A DNA stretch of 64,000 bases from Allacma fusca (Eukaryota; Arthropoda; Collembola; Symphypleona; Sminthuridae): the NCBI GenBank assembly GCA_947179485.1, contig OX359250.1, positions 38,222,783-38,286,782 of the forward strand, written 5' to 3'. The notes below the pieces were generated by a model. It saw only the letters and a list, made by a program, of their open reading frames with translations. It was not told the DNA's origin and made no database searches. This document shows positions 1 to 12,680 of the stretch, piece by piece. How positions within the stretch are numbered: position 1 is the stretch's first letter; each line of letters starts with the position of its first letter. Made by a program: the position numbers and the translations under genes.

Positions 1-2231
1 ATTTCCGCGCGCTGTTCCTCTTTGGATCGCATTGGTTTGGCATTAGCAGAGACTCCCAAAGACTCGAGTTTAAAATGCTCTTTCACTAACTGATGCAGTA
101 AATCGTCATTCTCCTTGTTGGCTCGGAATACGGAACATGTATAATCAATTTTATGGCGATGATAATTGACTCCATGAATGAGCCACCCCAGTTTGGTATT
201 AGTCGCCACGGGAGCATTTGGTGGACCCTCAATCAGTTCTCTAGGGACTATCAAATGGTAGTTGTCTTGACCAAGGAGTATCTGAGGCTTTGCTCCGACT
301 AGTGATTCCACATCAACTGTTGAAAGGTAATTCCAAGTAGTACGTAGTCTTGGAACATCAACAGATTGTACTGGTAGGTCCATATCCTTCATTGTATGAA
401 CATTGTCCACATGGAATATTTCTGGCCCGGATCTACCTAGAATATCCACTGATACATTCATAGACTCTTTCATCCAGCTTGTCTGGGAGTTGGTCCACTG
501 AATATTCAAAGGCTCATGTTGTCCCTTTAGTCCAAGCTTCCGTACCAGTGAACTATCAATCAATGTCACAGTCGAAGCTTCATCAAAGAGGGCGTAGGTG
601 TCTACGGAGCCTTTAGTACCCATCAACGTCACCGGAGCAATGCGAAGTAGGACCTCTTGCCTAGTTTGACTAATGTGAGCTGAAAACTCTGGCTTTGTTG
701 CTGGAATGTTATGTAGTAGCTCATGATGGAATTTTTTGCAACCTTCAACACCGCATTCTTTCTTGGATTGATGTTTTGATAGCTGACATCCCTTTAGAAG
801 ACAGTGGAAGCAAAGGCTCTTATTTGACACGAGCTTCCATCTTTCATCAACTGTCAACTTCTTCATCTCTGTGCATTTATCTGGAGGATGTGAAGATTTC
901 TCGCAGATGTGGCATTTCTTTAACCTTTCCTGTTGTGAAACACTAGTTGCCCTAGCATCTTCAATTACGGTTAAGACTGTCTCTGGTTTCTTCTTGAATC
1001 TGTCATCCTTCTTGTAACCTGGTTTTGAATCTGTCTCAAAAATAAAACTGCTGGTTATACTGGCCGCATTTGCGACGTTGTCAAGCCAGTTAGCCAGATG
1101 CTCCAAAGTGATCGGATCTGATTGTCTTAGAACAAATTTGCCCCACTTCAGTTTCAGATGACTTGGTAATTTTGAAACCAACTCTTCCGTCAACTCTGGA
1201 TTAAGCATGTATGCAGTCCCTTTAAGGATTCGCATAATTGCTACAAGGTTTTGAACAGCGTTAGAAAATGTAATGAGCATTTCTAGCTTGTCCTCTTTCG
1301 GGCTTGGAGTCTTCCTAGCCTTCTCAATGAGAGTCCTGATTACGATATCGGGACGTCCGAAACGTCTCTCAAGGATTTTGATGACCTGATCTAGATTTTC
1401 GGGTGAAATCATTAATCCTTGTACGGTCTGGAGAGCTGTACCTTTCAAGCTCTTTTGTAGCCTGGCCATGTTCTCGTCTGCAGAATATCCACATACTTTC
1501 GTTGTTCGGTGGAAATTGCTTATGAAGTTTGGCCATTCTTCCGGATTTCCATTGAAGGAAGGAAGATCACGAGCGTTGGTTTGACGAGCTAAGAATTTTT
1601 CAATGTTGCCATCGGATGTTGAGCGAGTTTGTTGATAATTGTTGCTAGTTGCCATAGATACCCCCGTCTGTAAAGCTTTAGCGAATGCTTCCGCCAAACA
1701 CTCCATCGACGGTACTTGCACAGTGGAAGCAACCCAATTTTCAATATTTTCATGCGTATGCTCTTCATTGTTTGATTTTTCATTACCTTGTTCATCATGT
1801 GGTGAAAAGATAATACTTTCCCTGTCGCCATCGCTACCGTTTTCACCCTGTTCGTCTATGGCTGCCTTCTCTAACTCGAGCCTCTTGTTGATTACACTTT
1901 CCTTTAGTGCAGCAATCTCCTGGGCAGCTTTGAATTCTGCTTCTAGCTTTAGCTTACGTAGGCTTGCTGATGATGTAAGGGATGCTTTGCTGATGACTGA
2001 AGCCGCAGAACGGCTCGGCAGGTTCAATGGTGGAACGCTATTGAAGTCTAAGAGACATGTCTCGGCTTCTCCTCCAGTCTGATACCTAGGCTGGCTTTGT
2101 CGTAGCTGGCTGGCAGGATACCCAAAGTATGAAGGAGGAAGCCCTTTGGTAGCTCTTATGCTTCGTCTGGGTTCACAGTTGATCATCGGCGTGGCAAAAG
2201 GGTCGTTCGGAAATTTTGGATCACTATCCAT
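1..2231 (-). CDS. BEL/Pao retrotransposon Gag-Pol, N-terminal part (runs off the window)
   Basis: An uninterrupted minus-strand frame of 743 codons starts at ATG 2229-2231 and is still open at base 1, so the rest of Pol lies outside. A DUF1759-type Gag region covers about residues 227-400 (begins near NGNPEEWPNF). Two zinc knuckles follow: CHICEKSSHPPDKC near residues 437-456 and a Cys-rich stretch with CFHC near 473-492. A DUF1758-type aspartic protease has its presumed catalytic Asp at residue 550 in ALFDEASTVTLID; the loop reads DEAS where this family usually has DEGS or DSGS. The start of the A17-type region, with GQDNYHL and KLGWLIHG, is near residue 680. This order is typical of BEL/Pao elements, which copy themselves through RNA. 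No stop or frameshift is visible, so this part could still be translated. The LTR and primer site just upstream confirm the orientation. The family call is strong; activity cannot be judged without the missing part. Confidence 0.93.
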   Translation of the reverse strand, partial: MDSDPKFPNDPFATPMINCEPRRSIRATKGLPPSYFGYPASQLRQSQPRYQTGGEAETCLLDFNSVPPLNLPSRSAASVISKASLTSSASLRKLKLEAEFKAAQEIAALKESVINKRLELEKAAIDEQGENGSDGDRESIIFSPHDEQGNEKSNNEEHTHENIENWVASTVQVPSMECLAEAFAKALQTGVSMATSNNYQQTRSTSDGNIEKFLARQTNARDLPSFNGNPEEWPNFISNFHRTTKVCGYSADENMARLQKSLKGTALQTVQGLMISPENLDQVIKILERRFGRPDIVIRTLIEKARKTPSPKEDKLEMLITFSNAVQNLVAIMRILKGTAYMLNPELTEELVSKLPSHLKLKWGKFVLRQSDPITLEHLANWLDNVANAASITSSFIFETDSKPGYKKDDRFKKKPETVLTVIEDARATSVSQQERLKKCHICEKSSHPPDKCTEMKKLTVDERWKLVSNKSLCFHCLLKGCQLSKHQSKKECGVEGCKKFHHELLHNIPATKPEFSAHISQTRQEVLLRIAPVTLMGTKGSVDTYALFDEASTVTLIDSSLVRKLGLKGQHEPLNIQWTNSQTSWMKESMNVSVDILGRSGPEIFHVDNVHTMKDMDLPVQSVDVPRLRTTWNYLSTVDVESLVGAKPQILLGQDNYHLIVPRELIEGPPNAPVATNTKLGWLIHGVNYHRHKIDYTCSVFRANKENDDLLHQLVKEHFKLESLGVSANAKPMRSKEEQRAE

Positions 2232-2282
2232 TTTTTATTAATTCTTTAAATAGACTTTCCTTAGAACTTTACAATCTGGTAA

Positions 2283-2293
2283 TCGAAGGACCA
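2283..2293 (-). promoter_or_regulatory. Primer binding site, tRNA-Tyr-like
   Basis: Between the LTR and the Gag start codon the plus strand reads TCGAAGGACCA, the last 11 bases of a eukaryotic tRNA-Tyr including the CCA tail. On the element's own strand this is a TGG-initial primer site four bases from the LTR edge. The match to tRNA-Tyr fades beyond these 11 bases. The tRNA identity rests on my memory of the conserved acceptor stem (CCTTCGA on the 5' side). Confidence 0.7.
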
Positions 2294-2297
2294 TTAA

Positions 2298-2563
2298 TGT
2301 TGCTGAAGGTTCAAGGCGCAACTACCTTAGCTTTTCAATAGCTCAAAATAAATGGATATGTCTCTCTGAAAGAATGTAATTTAAATAGGCAATAACTTTA
2401 TTTGCTACTCAAACCATAAACAATCTTTTGAATCAATCTTTCTGTTCCGCACTCCTCGAGTTCCCAGAACGATCTGTCGTTGTCATCATTCTCTAGCCTA
2501 TTTGAACTGCATTCTGACCAATAGAATACATTATAAAATCATACGAAATATTTTATTTCAACA
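2298..2563 (-). mobile_element. 5' LTR of the BEL/Pao element
   Basis: This 266-bp segment has matching ends: TGTTG at each 5' end and CAACA at each 3' end on either strand. It sits four bases outside the primer site, as a 5' LTR should. On the element strand it contains AATAAAG, a plausible polyadenylation signal. The likely target duplication is ATAAC (2564-2568), but the second LTR is outside the window, so neither the duplication nor LTR-LTR identity can be checked. Confidence 0.75.
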
Positions 2564-2568
2564 ATAAC

Positions 2569-3663
2569 AAATAATGAAAGGGATGTGGTGTGCTTGGCAA
2601 CACGGGCTGACAAAGAAAAGGGGATTTATAGAGCTGGAAGGCAGTTCTGAATTTCCGGGAATTCGGCATGGTCGTAATGATGTAACAAAAACACGTACCT
2701 TATTGAAATTTGTATGTTCATACAATCAGAGGATGTTACAGGTTGCGTCCCAGAGGAATAGTCTCCTTTTTTGCAGTACTTATTTTCCCTCATATATTAA
2801 GTCCATTACAAATTCTGTTTGATTAGGTACTATCAATCCCCGAGGGAGTGTGTTTGTTTTTTTAAATTTACCTTCTGTCATACTGTGCTTTAAATATTCA
2901 GGACTGTTATACAATTAGCCCGACACATTTCAATATTGATTATGACATGACTATGGTGGTAGTACTGGTTCCTAAGAGTCCAGAGTGATAATCAATAATC
3001 ATACAGTTATGGACAATATCTTACAAAAAACGGCTAGAATATTGTACAATAGGCCGTGGTCGTAAAATATGTGCATATTATTATGTTACTGTAGTCTCGT
3101 TATCCATTACTAACGTGTTCCTCAGAATTAGATCCAGTCATCAAGTGCATGCAATACTGCCATTAAAAGAGCATCAAATATCCCCTGTAATAACTTTCGG
3201 CAAGAATATATATCTATCCAGATGTCGTTTGTGTAACTGGCACTATTATTCTCTTGCATGGTTTTATTCTTTATTTGAAACCTGAGATGATGTGAGAAAG
3301 CTATAGCGTTCTAAGTATATTTGAGAGGCAGCAGCAGAATATTCTCACCGAAAAAAACATGTGGTTTTTATTTTCGCAAATTTATTAAATAGGATACGAT
3401 GTAATTATTTTAAAATGAGATCCTCCATACAGGATTTCAGACATGCGCTTGCGCAAGGGATGGTACGTAAGGTGAGGACTTGGACATTGGTTTGTAATTT
3501 CTGTTTTCTGCCAAAAAAAATAATTAACGGAAGCCAGTGGATAGAAATAGAACGCAACAGTACACTAAGGTCTTTAATCCATCGGAAAATTCTAAGGAAT
3601 CTCTAAGCAGCCCTACAAATACTTGCATCTTAAACGTACATTACCCATAAAACCTATGGAATT
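2569..3663. other. Intergenic, nothing recognised
   Basis: AT-rich sequence with only short chance open frames and no domain, splice pattern or terminal repeats that I can support. It lies between the retrotransposon LTR and the 3' end of the next minus-strand gene. Confidence 0.5.
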
Positions 3664-4629
3664 TCACACAAAAATAACACCATACTGAGCTAAATTATTG
3701 TCCATCATGTCCATCGGACTGGACGTGCCGATAGACTCATGTTCATATTTACAAATAGGTGTGGTTTGCATAAGGTTGGGCTGCATTGTCATCGTCATCG
3801 GTGGCATCGGTATCGGTTTCGGCTCAATTTTTGTCTGGACTTGCCAAGAGAGGTCCAGTCCCTGGGGTTCTTCAATGGTCATGGTGGACTCAGGGATGAG
3901 CTTACGAGGGCGGTCTCGATGCTTCGTCTTCATAGTCTTCCTGCGCCTTTTCACTCCTTTTGTTGTAAACTGGTGCTGCTGTTGTTGGTCAACAACCATG
4001 TTTCCCAAGAGCGTTTCCATGCCATCCATGATCTCAATGTTGGGGATCGGGATCGCCACGGTCATCTCCAGAAAAGACTCATCCAGCTCCAGCTTCTCGT
4101 TCCATAGGGGATCAAAATCTTCGCACAAGTCTTTGTCCAAAATTTGTTTTGCTGTCACGTAAAGGATCCGATGCCAGTAGTGGAGGAGACCGGCTTCGCC
4201 TAAATTCAAATTTAGTTTAAAATTAGTAATGCCATTAGAATTTTAGGAAACTTAATCCCATTTTGTACAGTAACTTTAAATCTGGCACTTACGAGAAACT
4301 TTGATCATGAGAGCAGTTATAATTTTCCTAAACTTGGAATATGCATTGAAGGTGTAAGCTTCAGCTAAAGAATTAACGAGCATTTCCTCATCTGCGATAG
4401 TCTCAGGCTGGTAACCTCGTCTCTTCATGATCTCTACTATTTTTCTCCATCCTCCCGAAGACCTCGCACTGGGTTCAGGGATTTCCAGTAAGTACCAGAA
4501 ACGCGGGGGCTCTATCAAAGTAAATTCAGTGATGGCTTCCACCAAAATTTGAAAAATCCCATCTTGGAGGAATTCCTTCCTTTTGAAACGCAAGGATCGA
4601 AGTTTCTTTTCCACATCTTCAAGCCTCAT
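3664..4629 (-). CDS. Unrecognised two-exon gene, 290 aa, basic and Met/Pro-rich tail
   Basis: Exon 1 is 4629-4293 and exon 2 is 4199-3664. They join at phase 1 with a GTAAGT donor and a TTTAG acceptor, and together give 290 codons plus stop. The N-terminal 150 residues look globular, with conserved-looking Trp and Tyr positions (FWYLLEIPEPS, GWRKIVEIMKRRGY, GLLHYWHRILYVTAK) and several probable helices. Then come a Gln run (DQQQQHQ), a strongly basic patch (KGVKRRRKTMKTKHRDRPRK) that could bind nucleic acid or be a nuclear signal, and a Met/Pro/Thr-rich tail. I do not recognise the family; a trihelix- or MADF-like fold crossed my mind but the motifs do not fit. A pyrimidine-rich tract ending in TAG just upstream of the ATG (about 4650) could be an acceptor, so the true protein may start further upstream. 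Confidence 0.6.
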
Positions 4630-7128
4630 GATCAAATTCCCAAATTGCTACGACAGTAATGGCAGGGATGGGTAACAATCAAATCTGCGAAATATAATTC
4701 AACGGACTGTACAAACATGTTGCTAGTAGTTTATAAATATAGGAATATTATTTACTATTAAAATTATTACTCAACAATTCTGAAAGCAATGCAATGGATA
4801 GAACTATTACTTGGGAAAAGGTCAGATTCTGATTTCGTTGATTTGGGTACTAGACAGATATGATATAACTAGTGAAACAAAAATAATATTTATCGAATTC
4901 AAGTACGAATTCCGTTAACAAAAGCCTAAGAAAAGAAAGACATTATTGGAATTCTGAGAGGAGCAACGGTAACAAAATTATCGAGCAAGAAATTTAGCTT
5001 GCTATCACTTCACCAGCGAAACCCAGAATGAGAGACTGAGGGGAGCTTGACACAAAAAAATACGATGACAATGTCAACTTCATTTATCAGCTTCCATTGT
5101 TTAACTTTATTATCCATAAAAATACAAGTCATAATAATTGATTGGTTAAAATTTAAATTTTATTTGAAATTTTATTTTTGGAACAATCCTATTTCCTGTT
5201 TACTGTTGGCTCTTTATTTTGTTTTAATAAAAATCTTGATATTTTTACCGTTCATATTCAGGGCGAGGCGAGAGGAGTAGAAAATGAGTACCTGGAACAT
5301 TTTTTCCTACTAAAAGCATCCTGACATTAATTAAGCTTACAGTGTTCGGAATGTTTTGACTGAAATTTTTTAACTTGTCAATGTTAGATCAATGAAGTAT
5401 TACCATGGCAATGCTTTTTGGCAAAATTCCCATTAATTTCTCTAGACATTTTTTATTACCTCCGCTCTTTTCGCATAAACCTGTAGCTCAGACAGCTAAG
5501 GGCAAAATTTTAATAAAAACTTTTATTCAGACATTTGTAAACTTCCGTACACTTATCGATGGGATCATTGTAATCTCAGGAATCCCGATGCTCACTCTAT
5601 GAATGAAATGGCACGGGACTAATTACATAATAATTTAACTCAATGGAATCTCCAGGTGAAATACGTAAATTTGTAAAAAAAAATGCCCTTATTTCCAGCT
5701 GTGAGTAAATCTTCACATGTGTTTGGTACAGATGTTTTTGAATGAGCGCTTTAGGCTATGATTGAGGAGTGCAATTTTTTTCTTTTTTTTTAACTCTACT
5801 ATTCTCAACATGTGTCTCACAATTTGAAACACGCTTTCCTCCCATTTTCACACTACTCTGTAGTAAGTACTGAGTGAGTGCGTATTGTGTGTACAAATGC
5901 TTCATCCGAATTATATTACCTGGAAGTGTAAGCTTCTGTGTCAGTTGGGCGTTTGCATGAGTGAGGCTGGTTTTTTATTTTTGAATGACACATACATACA
6001 TATGGCAAAGCACATTTAACCTTTTTGGCTCTCACTTTTATATACATAAACATTTGCATGGAGCTCTGGCTTTACTACAGGGACCGTTTGTGCGTGAAGG
6101 GCAATAGTGGATAACTGGGATGTTGGAGGACAGGGTAGGGAACAAAAGTGTGAGGACTCAAGAGGGTCCAGTAAGTACAGAAGGCTCGGTATATATAGTG
6201 TCATACGTTAACTGGAAATGTTTTGTTGGAAAAGTAGCATGTGGATAGATATATCTACTGCGTAGATATTTGTGTGAATGGAATAGGAGCCTTGGGAAAA
6301 ATCAAGAGTTGAGGATACCCTGGCTCAGCTGGTACTTAATAGACAGACTTTATATACAGTATTGGGATGATTCAAGTGCCCATTGTCAGTTTACTGGGAG
6401 GATGGATGTACATCCAGTATTTAGGACCGAGTGATCTGTGAATTCAATTTGACCCACTCCATCTCTCTTTTTTTTTATGCCGGTCTGAGTATCCATCATG
6501 TTGTAATAGATTTACAGAGAATAATTCCTACATAACAGACCCATGCGAGCAGGCCCTTCCACATAGGAAATTCCCAGTGATAAAAAAATTCGACAGATTT
6601 TTACGATACAGTAACGGTTTAAGAAAAATTACCAATTTCCCCCAGATCATTTCCATCAAACGTAGACACAAACGCTCTCGTTTATTTTCCCTGCTGGAGA
6701 TGATTCCAATGTGTAGGGAGTACAACAAGAGGAGAATGAATCTTTCCCCGAAACTCTCATAATAGAGACGTTAGGGTGGCCACAAAAAACTGAGTGCCGA
6801 TTCCCGGAGACAAATGTCTGTGAACTCGGTGAAAATAAATGCGGGGAGATGTACATCTCAAGGAGATCAGTGAGCACCGACTTTTGAAACACAAACGTAT
6901 CATGCCGTCCCTGCTCCGCTCCTCGAGTCTTGTCAACGCTCTGACAATTTCAACGAGCGAAACTGAATTTATTTCAATCGCAAGCCTCCAAGGCGGCCAA
7001 ACATCCCTTGACTATACACTATTATCCCATTCTTTACACTGTAATTTCCAGCTAAAAAATCTTTATTACGGGTTCCTTCCCTTATTCTTACAAGTCCTTA
7101 CAGAAGTATACACACAGCCGAGGGACCC

Positions 7129-7174
7129 TCACACACACACATACACACACGTACACGCACCATACATACATACA
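7129..7174. repeat. CA-rich microsatellite
   Basis: Interrupted (CA)n tract with CATA units at its end. Confidence 0.85.
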
Positions 7175-7588
7175 TCCTCCAGAATTTTTTCTCTCCATAA
7201 ATTATTTGGTAAGGACCACGTTGTGAATTATTCCTTGAATTTTCATCTTCTTGAGCATATTGCTGGAATAATACGACAAACTTCCAAATGGTTACCTACA
7301 CTATACACAGGCATTTCCGTAACTTGTGGAATTCATAGTATCCAAGGGGCTGGGAGCCATTGATGTACATATAGACAGATCAAGTTGAAAGGGAAGGGAA
7401 GTTTGTGTTCATGCGGTCTTTCTCATTGGACCAGAGTGATCCAGCCTGTGACACAGACACACACAACCGGAGTCATCAGCATTTGTCCCACTTTGTGCAT
7501 AATCCTCTGCATTACTAATAGCGTTCCATTATTAAAGGGACGTGTGGAAGAAAGTTTTGTAGGTTGTTGACTCACTGAGAGTCTTCCG

Positions 7589-7609
7589 CTCTCTCTCTCT
7601 CTCTCTCTC
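7589..7609. repeat. (CT)n microsatellite
   Basis: Uninterrupted CT dinucleotide run of 21 bases. Confidence 0.95.
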
Positions 7610-8743
7610 CGTTTCCTCCATTCCATACCTTTTTATTCCAGGAAAATAAGCAAGGGAAATTCCTTCACTGGCGATCCACTCCAATCCATTCCATCCCAGA
7701 GTGCTTTGACGACTAACTTTTTAAACTCTTTTTTTTCCCATACTTTGAAATCCTAGAAATAGAATTTTTTTTTGTGCTCCAAGTTTTTTTTCCCACCCCG
7801 ACTCATGTTTCCGTAATAATTATTTCCGAGTATCTCGCACATCCACCTCGGTCCCTGGATTTTACTGGGAGCTAATTTCGTGCTAAAGGAGACTCTAATT
7901 AGTCTTTTTGTGTAATGACAATGAATAATCCCCATTTTTTGAAGATGTTGTTCCGCTCCTCTTACGTTTATATTATGGAGAGAGGAAATGGAGACCTTTC
8001 TAGAAATGTCCTCGGAGCTGTAGTTTCCAGAGGCATTAAACTTGAAATAAAAGGCTTGATGTAGTAGTGTACAGAATGATATGGGAGTCGTGTACATACA
8101 TATGTTGGACGGAATAGTAGTATGGAGGAGAACAAGGGAGGATCACATCATCTCTATAGGCACTTTGTGAGGGAACATGGTGTGTGTCACAATGGTTGAG
8201 GGTTTTATTGAACAAATGTGCAATGAAGTATCCAATATCCTTTGAAAATGAGCTGTAAAGCTAGTTGGAACGGAAGCACTGCCGTGTTTCCAAAAATCAA
8301 AAAGGGAAAGAAAAAAATTGGAGGAGAGGGAAAAAAATATTTGAGAATCGTAAATTGTCAAAAACAAGGACATACCTCTTGAGCATTTTTTTAAAGTTTC
8401 TTCCCCTTTTTCCCTGCCTATTTATTCCTCGTCGGGCTCCAAGGAAGTCTCATTCTAACTCCCACACAATGATACGAGAAAACTTTTTTTTTATTCTTAA
8501 AACTTGTGACTGGATTCATGCAAATGAATGAGTGAGTTTCTCAAATTTGTAACTTGCACTTATGGGTAGCTCACGCGCTTACAAATGCAAGTGCTTAGCA
8601 TCTTAACGATACCCTTTTACATTTATTTAGTGAAGCATCTTATTTATGCTCGAAATGCAAATCACCAGCTGGATCCGCCTTCCTTGTAAAATGTCCAACT
8701 GGGGATGTGATGGTTGCATTTTTAACTCTCCACACGTTACACA

Positions 8744-8745
<2 letters not shown>

Positions 8746-8774
<29 letters not shown>
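8746..8774. repeat. (TC)n microsatellite
   Basis: Uninterrupted TC dinucleotide run of 29 bases, followed by a shorter CT run after GCCTG. Confidence 0.95.
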
Positions 8775-8778
<4 letters not shown>

Positions 8779-11700
8779 GTCTCTCTCTTAGGATTCCAGA
8801 AACTATGTGCAATATATCTACACATTCTCAATAGTTCAAGATGCACATAACTAGGTCTGCATATGTGAGCAGACAGTTGTTGTAATAAAAGTTTTATGAA
8901 GTTAGCTTTGTTTTTAGGCCTTCCAAAGCATAGGCGTGCATTGCAAGGGTTTATGTGAGCCTCATCGGAGAGGCAAATGAAGCATCATGTGCTTTTTTTT
9001 TCTTTCGGAAGAAACATATGAAGAAATAGATACTACCCTGTAATTTGTCGCGTAAAATATTTCAAGACTGTTTAAAAGGAAATAGTGTCTTTGTTTGGAA
9101 GCTGTTACTTATGAGATGTAATGCATTACACTTGAAAGACTACTTTCCATGATTTGGCGAATTACCAAAAATCCCTTCCTTCCTCCCGCTCATTTTTTTT
9201 TTAAATTTCTCTTCCCTCAATCTCTTCTTTTGAGTCTCAGGATTTTCCCCCCCCCACAGGCATACACTACCCATACGCAGTTAGTACACAGAGTAAAGTG
9301 AGTGCTTGAAATGGAGTGCGGGTGTTAGTTATGCAAATGATGTGATACTCTTGTCATAATACGAGGAGATAATCAGACACTTAGATAATTATCCCTTGGA
9401 TTATTACACTTTACATTATTTTTATTAACATTCCCCCCGTTCTGACAACCCAGCCCGAATTACTTCGCCCTGCTTACGAATTGCTCCTAATGAAAGAAAT
9501 TCCTCTGTGAAAGATAAGGCCCGAGTGTGTTTCCACCCAAAGGGAACCATTTGCTTATTGATTCGGAATCCTGTAAATTCCTCCGCAATTCGTGGAAGAA
9601 TAATTTCCTAATGTGGTACTTGGAGACAGAGGTTTGTTCCCTCATATACTGTAGAATGGGGTACTTTTGAGCATACGTAATTATATAGGACACTCGTAAA
9701 TACAGAACACGTGTTCATAAAAGGAATGGACGGGGTTCCCGTTGTAGCTGTAAATTCCATATGGGTAGATATGTGTATGAGTGTGTGTACACAGTACACA
9801 CTCACGGAAATAGTATTACATATATATTTATAGAAAAGTGCGTAATTCTGCGTATCTCTCCTGATCAATACCTTTTGCAATTGAGACGCTTTTAGGTCTT
9901 GAAGTATCTATTGAGCTGGGTAGCTTGATACTTCTTGATGTGTGCATTTAATAATCTGTAGTTGGGTCAGGTGCGTGGAATGTGACTTCCATAAAATCCG
10001 AAGGGATTGTTGTTACTCCGGCTCAACAACACTAACTGGAGTCCGGGGTGAGCTCAAAGAATTGTAAAAATGTGCGTGTGCCCTACAATAAGCTCTTCTC
10101 TTTGGCAATGACAGTCCGGAGGAAATCAGTGGAGGTTCCGGCCTCACAGAAACTCCCGAATTTATTGCTACTGAACTGAAATTTTGGGGGTCTTTATTCA
10201 TCTCCTGCTCTCTTTCCCTTCTGAATTGGCTGAGACATCAGTGGAGGAGCAAATGCTCACATTTATATTTTAACTCTGGGCATGTGAAGGGAAAGGTATT
10301 ACAATAAGACTCTTCGGAACTGTCGTCTCGTCAGGATGTCAGCAGGCTGCTCCAACTTAGGAGTCGCAGTCAGTGCAGGAGAGAACACATGTCGAGAAAG
10401 GATTCCTTCCCATCCTCATCTGCATCAGTCACTATATACAGGACTGTACACAGGGGGAGCCAAGCAATAAGAGCTATAAGGCTATGCTATAGGATGATGT
10501 GCACATAAATAAGTACCTGATGCGCAGACTGTATGAAAACAAGAGCAAGGTGCAATAGTAAATAGTAGAGGAGGGACGTCAGGAGTAAAGTTGGTCTTGG
10601 AGGAAATTTAGGAGGAAAAGTTGATAACCGTTGCTGAGGGAGTTGGAGGGAATAAATGAAATAAATACGGAAATATTATTATTATTGTTGTTCCTGCTTG
10701 AAGATGGAACTTGAGGGTTACCCTTTCCTTTCACTGGGAATATGCAAATCGTAGATATATTTAAGCGCTTTTCCGTGGGTACCTAGGTATACGGGGGAAT
10801 GCGATTTGGGAAAATTATATTAGTAGTGAAAAGATAACATGATTTTTCCCTTCACTTCTGTCTATGAAGCTCTTCCTGCAGAAAAAAAAAATCTTCTCGT
10901 ATGAGATTCTTCAAGTAGCATTTTATATTTGCATGGGCAGTCAAAGGGGAATGTGCTGTTTAGAAGTTCCTGGATATGTTTACTCTGTAGACATGAGAAG
11001 GAATAAGATGAGATGCCTGGATCCCTTGTCATCTGTATCCTTCCTTCATCATAAAAGTTGAGACTCCCCATTGAAAAATGAAATGTTCCAAGTAAAATTG
11101 CTCTTGCTCCTCATAAATCTAAATGACATTCTCTAGGAAATTGCCTGAAAATTGAAATGTCAAATATTTGCCTTGTTTTGTAAACCGTTTATGTTTATAT
11201 TTTTTATGCCTGTGTGTACACTTATTCCCTGGAAGTCAACATCAGCCCAAGGAAATATGTTCATCTGTATGATAGGCGGGGACTAGGAGCTTGAGATCAT
11301 TTCCAACTGAATGTATTTATCACGCTAAGACACTACTACATACCTTCGCAACTTTTCACCCTCGTTTTTATTTTGTTTTCTCAGACATATAATTCTGACT
11401 CATTTTTTGCCTTGTTGGGAGAAAATACACAGTAATGTGTCAGGAGGGAAGTGGAAGTTAAAAAAGCTTAACTTTAAGTGGATCTACGGGAATACGGCTC
11501 CATAGCATAGGTCCCAGATTCACCCGCTTCACCATCCAATACTGTAGTGTTTATAGTGTCTGACATTGAGATTAAAGACTTGAGGATCCTCGCTCTCCGT
11601 CCATCTCATAAATTAACTTGTTCTCGTTTTTTGGATGACCCGGTTGCAATTACAGCTCGTCGATAAGCTTTTATGTTTCACACGATTTGTCTCTTTGATG

Positions 11701-12649
11701 CTTCTTTTAGCCTCCCAAAAACTGACTCATGAGAAGTTATTTTCTTGTTCGGAAATTGAAATGACAGGACTTGGGCTTACGTGTACATGATACTAGACAG
11801 TCAAGTTCGGGTGCTTTCCTCACTGACAGGACTTACAAGGTTAGACACTTACTGCAGACTCCACTTCATTGTTTCTCCCATAAGACCAGATTTCGGAGCT
11901 ACATCTCTGGATTGTTGCTTGGCTCTGGTAGATAGATATACATAGGTAGGCGTGTATATTGTGCATGGTCTGAAGAATATGCTTTACGTCGTGCTTTATG
12001 TATGAGGGAAATTCTATGAGCATTTAAGTTGAATATAAGTTGTGAGCTCCATGATCGTTCCTGACTCGGAGCCGGGGAAGGCTAAAACTAACAACGCTGG
12101 TATATTTCCCTGGTTATCATCAAGTGTGATCAAATGAATTGAGAGATTGTGTACTGACTTTGGACACCATTTACATTCATTATTGTTGTCTGCAAGTGTA
12201 TCTTGGGTGAGTTATGGAAAAGATCCGTGTTCCAAGGATTGAACATAAATGTGTGTGGACAAAAGATAAATGTGAGCAAGACCGACGGGCTGAACTGTTG
12301 GTTTCTTTTGGCATGTAACAATAATGTTATTTCTATCAGCGGCTCCCTTCACTTCATGGGAATACATCCTTCTCACACTTGTACATAGATATATATAGAT
12401 CTCAGTTTTTTTGGGGGGGATGTTCGCCATGCCTCAAAGGAACTTGGTCTGACCTGAGACTGGAGACTATTGATAACAACCCAGTGTTTAAGAGAGTACG
12501 ATGTGCAGAGACGAAACAATTAAATTAACGCCTGTTCCTTTCTTCCAATATTTTATTTATGAAACTGGTTTTTTTTTCAAACATTCTTTCCCTATCTATA
12601 CATATAGGCCAAACTGACCGAAGAAATCCTGTTTGTATTGGATCTTGCG

Positions 12650-12680
12650 GAGAGAGAGAGAGTGTGTGTATGTGTCTGTG
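12650..12680. repeat. Compound (AG)n-(TG)n microsatellite
   Basis: An AG run changes directly into TG/TATG units. Confidence 0.8.

Noticed and set aside
3698..4162. 154-codon plus-strand frame
   Set aside because: Antisense shadow of exon 2 of the unrecognised minus-strand gene; repetitive composition and no splice support.
6839..7363. 174-codon open frame in the gene desert
   Set aside because: It reads through a CA microsatellite (HTHTYTHVHAPYIHT), has no domain and no splice context; best explained as chance.
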